From assembly GCA_039111635.1 (NCBI GenBank), contig JBCAQO010000014.1, positions 62,001 to 126,000 of the forward strand: a DNA stretch of 64,000 nt. Direction: 5' to 3'. The position numbers were made by a program, and so were the translations under genes. Positions 54,230 through 64,000 of this stretch are shown piece after piece (the stretch's first letter is position 1; each line of letters opens with the position of its first letter). Origin of the DNA: Heterobasidion occidentale (taxonomy: Eukaryota; Basidiomycota; Agaricomycetes; Russulales; Bondarzewiaceae). The notes beneath the pieces are model-generated. The model made no database searches, was not told where the DNA came from, and saw nothing but the letters and a program-made list of their open reading frames with translations.

Positions 54230-55740
54230 GGTAGTATAACGTCATGCCGGACGTCCGTAGTTTTGCGTCTTTGGACGTCGGCTAGTTTATCCTTAAGTCG
54301 TCGCGGACTGAGGCTAGTTTATACAGAAGTCCGTTGCGGACTGCCTGCTAGTTTATGCCAAGGTCGTTGCGGACCTATCCATCTTCCAACGTAGGAGTAC
54401 CTGTAAACAAGATGGTAGACCATTTCTGTGCGCCGGAACCTTCGTCGGTGATGCACATAGGGCCCTAGACCAAGTACAGCCATCTTGACAGGGTTCCCAT
54501 TGAGGAAGGATGGTGACGGTTATACTATATCAAACCGGATAACTTATAGAGTTGCGAGAATAGACTGGAAGCCTATTTTGACACAACTCACATGGCCCTG
54601 TAACGGAAGGGCAGCTCAGTTTATAGTCATGAAGGACGGCAACTAGTTTATAGTCATTGCGGACGTCCGCGCTATCGCTGGCTTGACCTCCCGAGCCTCG
54701 ATAGATTTAATCCTCCGGGGTGAGGGTAGTTTAAGGTCATTTCGGACTAGTTGATGGTCAAGGTCGTGACCATCAACCATGTCTCCTATACTTGAAGGAG
54801 TAAATAGTTTATTGTCATTGCGGACTAGATCAACACATCGTGGTGTCAACAACGATGTCGATCGACATCTTCCTATGCTGAAAGGAGTGGTAGTTTAACG
54901 TCTTTGCGGACGCTCGTAGTTTTACATCGTTGCGGATGAAAATGCAACACGAGGCACGGTCCCAGTTGCCTCTTGACTGGCCCTTGAAGCGGAATCCTTG
55001 CTTCGGACTTCAAGGGTAGAATGGGCGCACCATGGAGTAGTTGTGGTCTTTGTCGTCGAAAGACTGACAACCCGCTCCATGTCCCCAAACCCTCGCACGG
55101 AATTGAACCGTGTCGACCCCATATTCTTTACTGTAGGGCGTATGGAATATGGAAGCGCCTCGACTAGTCGGCAGGGTTTCTGCAACGGTGGAGGCCCTCA
55201 CTTCCACCGTCTGCCAGAATACAACCACGCTCCGAGGGTCTTGTAGCTTTAGCGTCGTTCCGGACGGTAACTAGTTTATCGTCATTGCGGACAAGCTTTC
55301 GTAGTTTTACATCGTGCGGATGTAATTTCTCCGTTTTGGGTTACTAATGGAGTGCGGCCATTAGTTCCTGCCATCGCAGATAGGTCCCTAATTGCGGAAA
55401 CGACCTGTAAAACCGGAGATCCAAAGTGGGACGTCCAAGACACCTGTCAGACCTTGACAGCGAGGTTGGTCCACCGTTCCCCAACGTGGGTATGCAACAC
55501 GATTCCCACCAATATTCAGCATCATTCATGTACCAGTCGGTTATGTTGTGAATCCTAAGGCCTCCTAAGGCGGAAAGGGCCCCTGTAAAAACTGGGGATC
55601 CAAGCGGACGCCGATTCGCTTGCGATATACCTCTTGACAACGAGAGTGTTGAATGCTTGTCCTTCATCTTGAGACGGAGGCTGCAACGCGAAATGGTCAG
55701 GTATTCCCCTGCCTTCTATCTTTTAACAGTTTAAACGTCA
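54230..55740 (-). repeat. Structured array of 21-nt repeats, element A4
   Basis: Same order of motifs and hairpins as A2, with the T-arm-like hairpin at 55096-55112. The 57-nt spacer at 54748-54804 is close to that of A2 and unlike that of A1. Confidence 0.75.
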
Positions 55741-56105
55741 TGCAGACGCGTTCGGCGTCCGTGCGTGCAAACCGTACTGTGATGCGGAGGGTCATTTCCT
55801 CTCCGTTATCATGTTAAACCAGGGGTTCCTCAACTCTGGTTTAGTATCCTCCGCCGATGTCTCCGTAATCCCATACCCTTCATCTGGTCGATAGTAGGGG
55901 TCGACGGTCGTAATGTCGCTTCGACCTGTCCCAGGGTCTAGTTCCGCTCGAGTCCAGGAAGTAGTTCGCTGATTAGGGCGCTGGCGGATTGGAGCTCTTC
56001 TACCAATGGCGGATGTGCTCCTTCAGCTCTTATCTCGAGGACGGTTTGGAGTCGGCGAAATTCTTGGTCGAGTTTCTAGGACTGCTCGCCTGGGCTGGAG
56101 GGTTG

Positions 56106-56205
56106 NNNNNNNNNNNNNNNNNNNNNNNNNNNNNNNNNNNNNNNNNNNNNNNNNNNNNNNNNNNNNNNNNNNNNNNNNNNNNNNNNNNNNNNNNNNNNNN
56201 NNNNN
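56106..56205. other. Assembly gap, 100 N
   Basis: Exactly 100 N, the usual symbol for a gap of unknown size. The left side is inside ORF3 of A4 and the right side is host GH5 sequence, so the rest of A4, A3 and B2 and the 5' end of the GH5 gene are missing. Confidence 0.98.
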
Positions 56206-56980
56206 CCTATTTTTTTCAACTAGTTCCATCGTCGACTCCTTTAAGCGCTACATCACGCACCATTTAAATCACGTCAACCGATACACGAATATTGCGCTAA
56301 AGGATGACCCCACCATCCTAGGATGGGAATCTGGAACGAACTCTCGGCCGTGCTCTGGAACGACGGACCTGCTCCACCAGCTTGGACGAGCGAGATTGGA
56401 CAGCTCATCAAGAGCCTCGCGCCGAATCATTTGTTTTTTGATGGAACTTATGGAATATATGAAGGCACTGGGCAGGTGGACGTGAAGGTCGTTGACGTAT
56501 TTTCCGATCACTTTTACCCGCCCAATATTACGAAGCTGGAATCAGGTATCGCGCTTGCCCATGGCGCGGGCCGTGGATATTTCGCTGGGGAATTCGATTG
56601 GGTTGGCAAGGTCAGTTGTCACCCATCCTGAAGACGTTCTCAACAAAATAGACTGACTTTTGGATGACAGAGCGGCGATCTCACCACGTTCCTCTCCCGA
56701 GTTCAAACTTCGGGAGCGGTGGGTGACACATTCTGGTCGTTGTTCGGTCACGACGATCAGTGTTGCCAGTATGTTGAGCACAACGACGGAGAATCTTTCT
56801 ATTATCTTCGCAATGAGACCTACAAGGCCAGAGGTGATATCCTTGTTGCTCATGCAAAGAACATCAGCGGAAAACAGGGTAAGTCCCTATATTCCATTAC
56901 CGCAAAGGCTTGACCTCACCATTCGCACCGTAGCACCTGCTATTCTCCCTGCCGTCGCATGTCCGCAATACAAGCGCTAG
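56206..56980 (+). CDS. Glycoside hydrolase family 5, 3' part
   Basis: Three exons (56206-56610, 56671-56878, 56934-56980) with GT-AG introns of 60 and 55 bp. It reads LKDDPTILGWESG, PPAWTSEIGQLIKSLAPNH, VVDVFSDHFYPPNITKL and YFAGEFDW (nucleophile Glu). The later part has AVGDTFWSLFGHDDQCCQYV and RGDILVAHAKNISG and ends PAVACPQYKR. The pattern fits secreted fungal GH5 enzymes of the mannanase/GH5_31 type that cut plant or fungal polysaccharides. The 5' part lies in the gap. At about 56333 one base appears missing: the frame changes exactly between WESG and NELSAV, the acid/base NE motif. That may be a contig-end error. Confidence 0.75.
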
Positions 56981-59977
56981 TTTGGGTAGGAGATGATTAT
57001 GACTTTTACTAATCAGTAGTCATCGAGTTTGGATACGGGAAAAATGTTATTCGCAGCTTCACCGTCCAGTTCGCCGGGTCTTGATTACGATACTTACATG
57101 TTTCTGTGGGTTGGAAACAGCGCAGAGTCCTTGAAATTCCACAATCATCGATTCTACTGTAAGAAATATGAAGAGAGTATATCTCGCACAATTGGACCAT
57201 GCCGAGATCATATGGGAAAGTGTAAAAAAATAGGCAACCCAAGAAATGCTTGCTTCAGACGTCATTAGCCCGCTTCGCTCTTCCTCATATAGCAATGCAG
57301 GTGGCGGCGAAAGATGCAGGCCTTGATGGAGGAGGGACGATCGATGAGATAGGTATTCATAGTCACTGCGATGCGCCGAGAGCGGTGGATAAATGCCAGC
57401 TGAGGGCGGAACTCAACAAAGACAAGAGGTCATGTAGAGACACTGACGATTCGCAGATTGTAATCAGGGAAAGAATCATTGGAAGGTCTTGGAAAATCGT
57501 ACCTCGTTAGAATTCATCTTTCGGAAATAGCGAGAATGGAACTAACCCCCTGCATACAACAAGCGTTAGTCAGCGGGGACTATACTTATCGGCAAATGGG
57601 CCACGATGGAGGGTCGCGATATCTCTGGAAAAAGATGAAGGCGCTGAAAGATCTCCCAGTCGCAAGGCTAATAAGTGTCCGAGATTCGAAGCATCTTAGT
57701 CTGGTCGGCTGGCTTGGAAGACACTCAAGTAGGTTGCCGAAAGAGAAAAGGGATATGAAGGTTGTTCGAGCAGTCTCGAAACCGTTATAGAAGGATGAGA
57801 GGGTTAGGGACGCGATGCCACCTGGTGCCACAGTCGGATGATTCCGAAGTGGAGGGATAATTTGTCGAATCGGCCTGGATTCCTGTCATCGTTCTCGTGT
57901 TTGTACGGGGGTTTGGATTGGGCGCAAGGTGGCTAGCGGTGCAGACGGAAGTAGCACGCGAAGTTGGCTATCTAACAGGAGCTGGCGGTGTCGAAGACGG
58001 GAAGATCGAACGGAGGCCAACTAACGCCGATTCGTCAAGCACAAGAATAACGAAGAGCGTGACGGTGCGCTCAGGCAGAAAGGATCTTTGGCCGCCTCCG
58101 TGTTTCCCTTCCTGATTGTCAAGAGCACGGCGGAGGGCGAGTCGAGATTCGACGCTCGTCGGCAACTATATCTGCAAAGGCTGCATGCACCACGAATAGA
58201 GTAAGGTCAGGGACGAACAGTCGAAACCCGTTCATCAAACCTCCATCACGCGATCGAGCTTTGGAGGCCCCTCGAAGTGGCCTGCTCATATCTATCCCCG
58301 ACAAGTCGGTAGAAGGTCCTCAACCGTCACGGATCCCACCAACAAAAACAACGCACCCTTAGAATATCTGCTCTTCGCAGAAGACAGAGCGATGCTTCTT
58401 GAAGAGAATGGCCTTCCATATTGGCCGGTCACTTCGTGCTGCATATGTGATCACGGCGATCTGCGGCACTGATATTCCGTGTACACACTGGTACACAACG
58501 CTCGAATAGCTGAAGCCAAAGACACCCTGAGTCCTGCACAAGGTCGTGCATCAACAATCACCGCTTTCATAGGTGATCGCGAAAGATGGACGTACGCAAA
58601 CAGTGTCCTGCCTACTCATTTCTCAAACCTGACGCTGACGCTGACGTGACTGGACTTTGCACTAAGCGACTACTTACACGATCGACCCATCGATCCAAGA
58701 TTAACACCGCACGCACCCGTCTCCCTCCTCGATCGCTAACTTGGAGCAAGCACAGTCAGCACGAACACCGTTCGTGAGCATCTGCTACATCCAGAAAACA
58801 GGCGCCACATCCCGCAGGACCCACGAGGATCGCTTCGATTCAAAAACAGCGTTCTAGATCCGCACCTGACCGTCGAGCGAGCTTCTGTCCCTAGATGTCC
58901 GACGGGACCTCACGCACTGCCGCAGCGCAGAACGCCGCGCACCTCGTGTCTCGCTCACATCAGCACGGACTCTGCGGCTTGTGCGGGCTGCGCTGCATAT
59001 TTAGCATGAGCGTGGCGAATCAGAACGAGGAAGAGTCTCGCGCCTTATCGCGTCGAGCTTCCGGCCGCAAAGTCGTGGGTCACGTCACCTCGGGTTATTC
59101 TGTGTACTCGAAGCTTAAGGTGCACGCAGCGAATCGAAAGCCGAGCCGAGAAAAGGAGTATCGCACCTTATCGAATCGAAGGGCCGGCTAGCAAGCTCCC
59201 CGGAGCCCACCGCGGCGCTTCTCGAGCTCCAATCTAGAAAGTTGTAGCATGAGCCAGATCGAGGACGTCAGCAAAGGCGCTGTTGTAGGGTCACCCGACA
59301 CCTCAGCCTGGGCAACGTCGAGTCCCCGTGCGCATGACGAGTGCCCCGATCTCCGGCACAGCCTCGTGACGATACCTGCACAGTCCGAAGCAAGAAAAAG
59401 AACGAGAACGAGAAGAAACAATGCGATAGACAAAAAACAAAGGCACATATGTCATAAACGTCCAAGAGAAAAGTGCTTGTAATATACACACAGGGAGGCA
59501 CGGGGGGGTCGGGAACAGCGTATGAGACAGAACATGTATAGTGCACACAAATGGAACAAACGATGGACAGCGAGAGCGGTTGGGGTGCAGGAGAGGGAAC
59601 ATGTGGTAGGTGAGGAGGGAGAAATGGAAGAGGGAAGTGGACGTAATATTGGAACGGAAGACGATGGGAAGGGGGGGGAGGTAATGAGGGAGGATGGGGA
59701 AAGACAATCGAGGGAAGGTGAGGATGCATGTATGAGGCGGATTGGAGTGATGGAAGGCATGCGCATAGTGTATGCAAGCTAAGTTACAAGATATGGAACA
59801 GCACGCGGCGCTCGAGAGGAGGCGGAGGCAATGAACGGCGACTCGCCGAATTAAAAAATGTACGTGGATGATACTCTTGCGTCGCTTTGTGACGAGTTGG
59901 ACGGATGGACGATGATGTATGCAGCCCTAAAGGAATAGTTGCGGATACAAAAAAAAAATTACGAGCGTAGAGGCAGT
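56981..59977. other. Region without a recognised gene
   Basis: About 3 kb with many short overlapping frames and no family signature I can name. From about 59380 to 59760 the + strand is strongly purine-rich (GGGAAG/GGAGG), giving long but low-complexity C/T-rich frames on the other strand. It probably includes the 3' untranslated region of the phosphatase gene that ends at 59978. Confidence 0.4.
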
Positions 59978-62900
59978 TCAATGCAAGTACTTCTCGTTGA
60001 GCGCATGGACCTCCCGCGCAAGGAACGGCCAGTTGAGGCAAGGTGCAAGCTCAGCTTTGAGACGCTCGCTGTCGTCACCTGCGCGTTCACGAGCGAGTTT
60101 GATCTCCCAACCGCACAGGTTGTACAGCAGGCGCATGTTCGGCTGGATCAACACTGACAGCCGTCGCGAGCGCACGATGAGATAGGCGTCGACGAGGGGA
60201 AGGGAAAGATGCTTCATCACGTATGCAATCTGAACGTCGCCACAGATTCGTCAGCGCCAAAACCAGGAGTATCTGGGAAGAAAGACGCACGGTAACCGTT
60301 GCACTGCGTGATACGCCCACCCGGCAATGCACAAGCACGTTCCCGCCTTCGCTCCGCGCGCGGTCGATCCATTCGCAGATTGGGCCCAGTTGCGGCTCGA
60401 GTGTGTCGATCCCGTCGTCACACACTCCCTTGATGTCCAACACCTTTATACGCCCCTCGCGTTCCTCGGTCCAAAGCGACCCTCTGCGCGAACGGTTTTG
60501 ATGATGCCCGGGTATGAACGTTGACCGGGCAGCACTCGCTCCACCCGCACTCGGACAGCCACTGTCGCCCATCCCAGTCTCAGATGGTGGCACCAACGCG
60601 CACTCGCCGACTGAGACGACGTGCGTGATACCTAGAGCGTGCAGCATATACGCATTCGAAGCATGGTTCCTACATACCATCAACAATCAGCATGAAAACA
60701 GAAGAGAAGTCGAAACACACGCACAGATTTCCGAGGTACAAGAACGGGAGCACGCGGCTTGGGAAGCTCCCGTCGAACCGCGGATCGTCGAACCAGACCT
60801 GGTGGTCAGCAGCGAGCGACGGTAGCAGCGGACTGGTGCTGGCGCGGGGGCGTCCTCCGCCACTACCGCTCCTCACATGTTGTTCCTCGTACGACGCAGA
60901 CAGGGTGTGAACGTGAACAGAGGTAGGCGCAGAAGCAGACACAGTCCCGGACGCATGACTGGAGGCAGAGGATCGGCGGCGGGCTGAATGCGCAAACAGA
61001 CGTGCGCCAACGTGACCGTCGCCGGGAACAGGAGGAAAGCTGTAGCCATAGCCGTGACCGGGAGCGAAGTGGTCCTCCTTCACGAGGCGCTGCTCGACAC
61101 GTTTGAGGACGTGGATGTCAGTCGGGTACACAAAGAAGCTGCGTTTCTTGGCCACCTGCCAGCGATGATTTAGAAGGGAAGGAAGGGAGGATCATGAGAT
61201 AGGAAGACACGCACCTGCAGCTCCAAGTATGCCTCTGGCAACGTGATCCCCCTGACTGCCATCAAAAGACACAGGGCCAACACGCTCGACTCCGTGTACC
61301 CGTCCGAGCTGTAGATTAACACCTTCGCACCCCTGGTCAACCTGCCCTTCTTCCCCTTGTTCGCTCCCACGGAGCGTCCTAATGCATCCCGCTCTTCGAC
61401 TGACGGGCAGATAACGCGCTGCAAGAACTCGACAAACGGTACCAGTGCGCTGACTGCCGCACCCGCGGTGATAGGGGCGCTTGGAAACGGGAGGTGCACA
61501 ACTAACTGCGCACTGGGAGCTGGGCGCGGCGGGGTCACCAGTTCGCCGTCCACGATGGCAACGTCACCGGTGTGCGCTACTTTGACCCCCAGTCCAAGCC
61601 CCTTTTGCTTACGGCAACGCTCAACCCATTGGTCATCTAACGCCCGCAGATGCGCCTCTGCAGCTCTCAGATGTTCTGGAGTCGGGGTAGGCGCGCGATC
61701 GTGGCACTCTATGCACACGTCAAACCCGCGCCCGCGCTCGGGATCGTTGTCTGCATTCGCGAACGGGTCCACGAGGTCAGCGTTCTGGACACCGTCCAGG
61801 ACGCCGAGCATATCTGTCGATGACGAAGCGGAGGCGGAAGGCGGGAGCGGAACGTCACTCGCGTTACCGAGAAACACTTGACCAAAGGAGGCAATCCAAG
61901 GGCGCAGGCCATCGTCTTGATGTGTGCGAACAGTGGCGTCGGCATGTCCGTTGGCAACCCCGTTGGCGTGCGCATGCGTATTGCGGGCGATGGCAGAGTG
62001 AGGACCATGACTCGAAGACGGGTCGACAGAGACAATCTCGCTCGCCCTGGTGAGATCTCTCATTTCATCCCGCTCGCGCTGCGCAAAGTTGATGGTGTTC
62101 GCTTTGAGCAGCATGTGCTCTCGGCACCCACAGTCGGCCGCGCGTGCTACATGGGCATCGGTACCGTCGGTGTGCGCGTCGGCGTGCATGTGACCGTGGC
62201 CAACGCCGGACGCGTGTGCGGTGCCGTGGTTGGACTTGCGGGTACTCAATTTGGTACTGGTGCGTGCTGGATCGGGACGAGACGTGGAGCAAGAGCATGG
62301 GGCATCAGTGACGCGGCTCAGTAGGTGGGGCAGGGCCGCACGCATTTCGGGCAGCGTTGCCTGAAGCACGAACACGTTGTACGCGACAGGCTCAAGCTCC
62401 AGCTGCTCCATAGGTGTTTCAACTTTGGACACCGGTGACGTAGAGGGGAATGTAGATGGGAAAACAGAAGCGGAAGCGGAAGCGGTGCGTGCACGAGTGA
62501 GAGCATTCCCGCGAGCTCGGGCAACAGCTTTGGCCTCGACGGCGCACTTGAGCTTCTCGGCGAGGGCAAAGGCGGCGCGGGAGGATCCAGTGGGAGAGTA
62601 GACGACAATATCAGAGAGAGTGGCGTAGATAGGCTAGAAAGGCGCGCGCGGAGGTCAGTGACGGAAGACACAATTTACCAATATATTGAACGGTGGAAAA
62701 ACAAAATGAAAGAGGCAGCCTAGTGGCAGCCTTTGCACGAGCGGCAAAGCGGACCCTGAGCAGATACCACTACGATCACGATCATTGATCGAAATGGACT
62801 TGGAGATAGCCAGCCAAACTATGCCCCGAGCGGATACGATCGGCGGCACCCACGCCTTCAAACTCTCCGTTCGAAACCAGACGATCGCGTGCGCACGAGG

Positions 62901-64000
62901 TTGCTAGTGGCCACCTTATCCCAATCCAAACGGCTAGTTGGACCCTCACTCGAGACACGAGGCGTATGCATCAGGACTTATGGCCCTATGACATGCGCGC
63001 GATCGCGATCCCCCGTAACTCTATTTCGTCACCAGTCAAGGATGTCAGCCGCTGCGGTGTCAGCAGACCTGCTGGCGAACGGAGTGGCAAACGTGACCAG
63101 CGGATGCAAAGCTCTGATAAGAGCTGTGGGAAACGCGGGGACAAACAGCGGATGGGGAGCAAGACGGGGCCGATACACTGTGCAGAGAAGACGCAACGGG
63201 AAAGAAAAGAAGATGTACGCATGCCTGCACGCATATATGAACCGCGGTGAACAGGATCGGGGGTAGAAGACGCGCGGGAGAGACACGAATTCTGCGTCGA
63301 GCACAGGTGTCTATATGCGCTCCATAACGGCAGGCGTGGAGAAAGTGGCGCATATAGTGGCGCACAGTCCGGGACCGAGATCCTTAGCCGTAGAAAAAAC
63401 AGACCAAGACGAGAAGCGGAAAAGGAATGAAACAAGAAAAGAAAAGGTGAAGAGAAGACTCACGACTTGGATACCAAAGTTCCTCAGGGAGATGCCTTCT
63501 GGAACGCGCGGGTGGACGAACTCGTGGGGGTGCTCCGGGTCAAGGCCATCGCGCAGGATCTCATGAGCGCGGAAGGACGAAGTAAGAAGCGCGGGCTCTG
63601 TCTTGTGCGCAGGGGACTTGTGCGTGGCGGCCGCTACAGGCGAGGGAAGTGGGGGGCACGATGCAGGAGAGAGGGGGGGAGGGGATGCGGCGACGGAGGT
63701 GGCGGGAGTGGAGGGGGCGTCGCTGGCGGAGAGGGAGGATGCGGCGCTGCTGGAGGAGCTGCTGCCTGTGCTGCTAGTGCGGTCGTGTGCGAAGGGCGGG
63801 AGCGGGCTGGTGTAGATCGGCGTGGGCTGCGCGCGGTGCTGGACCGGGTGCATGTGGACGGGGGGCGGATCGACGTCCATGTCCATGTCCATGTCCATCG
63901 GGAAGCTCTCTTCGTGACATACGGGGTCCGGCGCATCGAGGTCGGACGAGCTGAAGTCCTCATCAAAGTCGTCGTCGTCGTCGTCGTCGTCTTCGTCGTC
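59978..64000 (-). CDS. PPS1: Pps1-type dual-specificity protein phosphatase, 5' end beyond window
   Basis: Exons on the minus strand: over 64000-63464, 62633-61215, 61155-60725, 60669-60291 and 60229-59978. Exon 1 has an acidic run (poly-Asp), MDMDMDMDVD, low-complexity Ser/Pro, then HEFVHPRVPEGISLRNFGIQ. Exon 2 starts IYATLSDIVVYSPTGSSRAA and ends KVLIYSSDGYTESSVLALCL, LPEAYLELQ. Exon 3 has FFVYPTDIHVLKRVEQRL and SFPSRVLPFLYLGN. Exon 4 has LGITHVVSVGE, VCDDGID and the catalytic loop VHCRVGVSRSATV (HCxxGxxRS). Exon 5 reads LVDAYLIVRSRRLSVLIQPN and ends at 59978. This matches yeast Pps1, a dual-specificity phosphatase acting in cell-cycle/S-phase control. All junctions keep phase. The intron 62634-63463 is 830 bp, far longer than the other three (55-61 bp). 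Confidence 0.85.
63966..64000. repeat. (GTC)n microsatellite in coding sequence
   Basis: A trinucleotide run that codes for poly-Asp in the phosphatase on the minus strand. A hexanucleotide run (ATGGAC)n at about 63877-63900 codes for the MD repeat beside it. Confidence 0.8.

Larger units (their letters stand above)
52830..56105 (-). mobile_element. Element A4, 3' part (family A), nested in A3
   Basis: 3' LTR (52830-53418), polypurine tract, structured array and the tail of ORF3, ending at the assembly gap. The left target is TTGAG (52825-52829); the right end is not in the window. Relative to A2 (21038-23920) there are many single-base deletions. Confidence 0.88.

Noticed and set aside
57009..57295. 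Candidate gene after the GH5 stop, on either strand
   Set aside because: Frames of 77-79 aa on both strands overlap each other; no motif, no convincing start context or splice sites.
59268..59777. Long C/T-rich frames on the minus strand (169 and 134 aa)
   Set aside because: They follow from a purine-rich low-complexity tract on the + strand and code for Pro/Ser/Leu-rich strings without pattern.
62889..63266. 125-aa + strand frame inside the long Pps1 intron
   Set aside because: No domain, overlaps several other frames, and composition looks non-coding.

Overview
The window looks like a nuclear contig from a basidiomycete, probably an Agaricomycete wood- or litter-decay fungus. The evidence is short GT-AG introns of about 45-90 bp, a tRNA-Ala gene with a short intron, a polysaccharide lyase 14-like gene, a GH5 glycosidase, coiled-coil/DUF6697-type proteins and a Pps1-type phosphatase. 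All calls are from reading the sequence; no database search was run.

Host genes, left flank (0-14.9 kb): a PL14-like lyase (+) with a one-base frame slip in a T run; a coiled-coil/NLS protein with an Spt5-like tail (+); a membrane-anchored HtrL/YibB-type glycosyltransferase-like protein (-); and three diverged paralogues of a coiled-coil plus DUF6697-like gene. Of these, 6.35-8.80 kb (-) looks best preserved, 9.47-12.76 kb (+) is largely readable but damaged, and 13.6-14.9 kb (-) is a pseudogene. A tRNA-Ala(AGC) lies between the first two.

Transposon nest (12.99-56.1 kb): two families of Ty3/gypsy chromoviruses are nested. Family A has LTRs of about 590-620 bp (TGTTATGACTTG...TTCGTAACA). Family B has LTRs of about 833 bp (TGTTAGGACC...GACCTAACA). 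Element A1 (+, 5' LTR at 14929, target duplication ATGTG) sits in the third DUF6697 paralogue. A2 (-, 20416-31299, duplication CCACC) is inserted in the A1 integrase. B1 (-, 36135-47122) is inserted in the A1 3' LTR. The rest of that LTR, its ATGTG duplication and the following pseudogene sequence are found inverted at 47123-48254. A second family B copy, B2 (+, from 48255), mirrors B1. It carries A3 (from 51140), which in turn carries A4 (from 52830), and the sequence then runs into a 100-N gap (56106-56205). None of the pol regions is intact.

Both families appear to use Tf1-like self-priming: the primer-binding site, 2 nt after the 5' LTR, is complementary to the predicted 5' end of the element's own RNA. 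Both carry extra genes 3' of the chromodomain integrase. Family A also has about 1.7 kb of non-coding sequence between that extra ORF and the 3' LTR. This holds at least 15 copies of a 21-nt motif separated by hairpin-forming spacers, with covarying stems between copies. It is the strongest candidate here for an undescribed system.

Right flank (56.2-64 kb): the 3' part of a GH5 glycosidase cut by the gap, about 3 kb with no gene I recognise, and a five-exon Pps1-type dual-specificity phosphatase (-) running off the window end.
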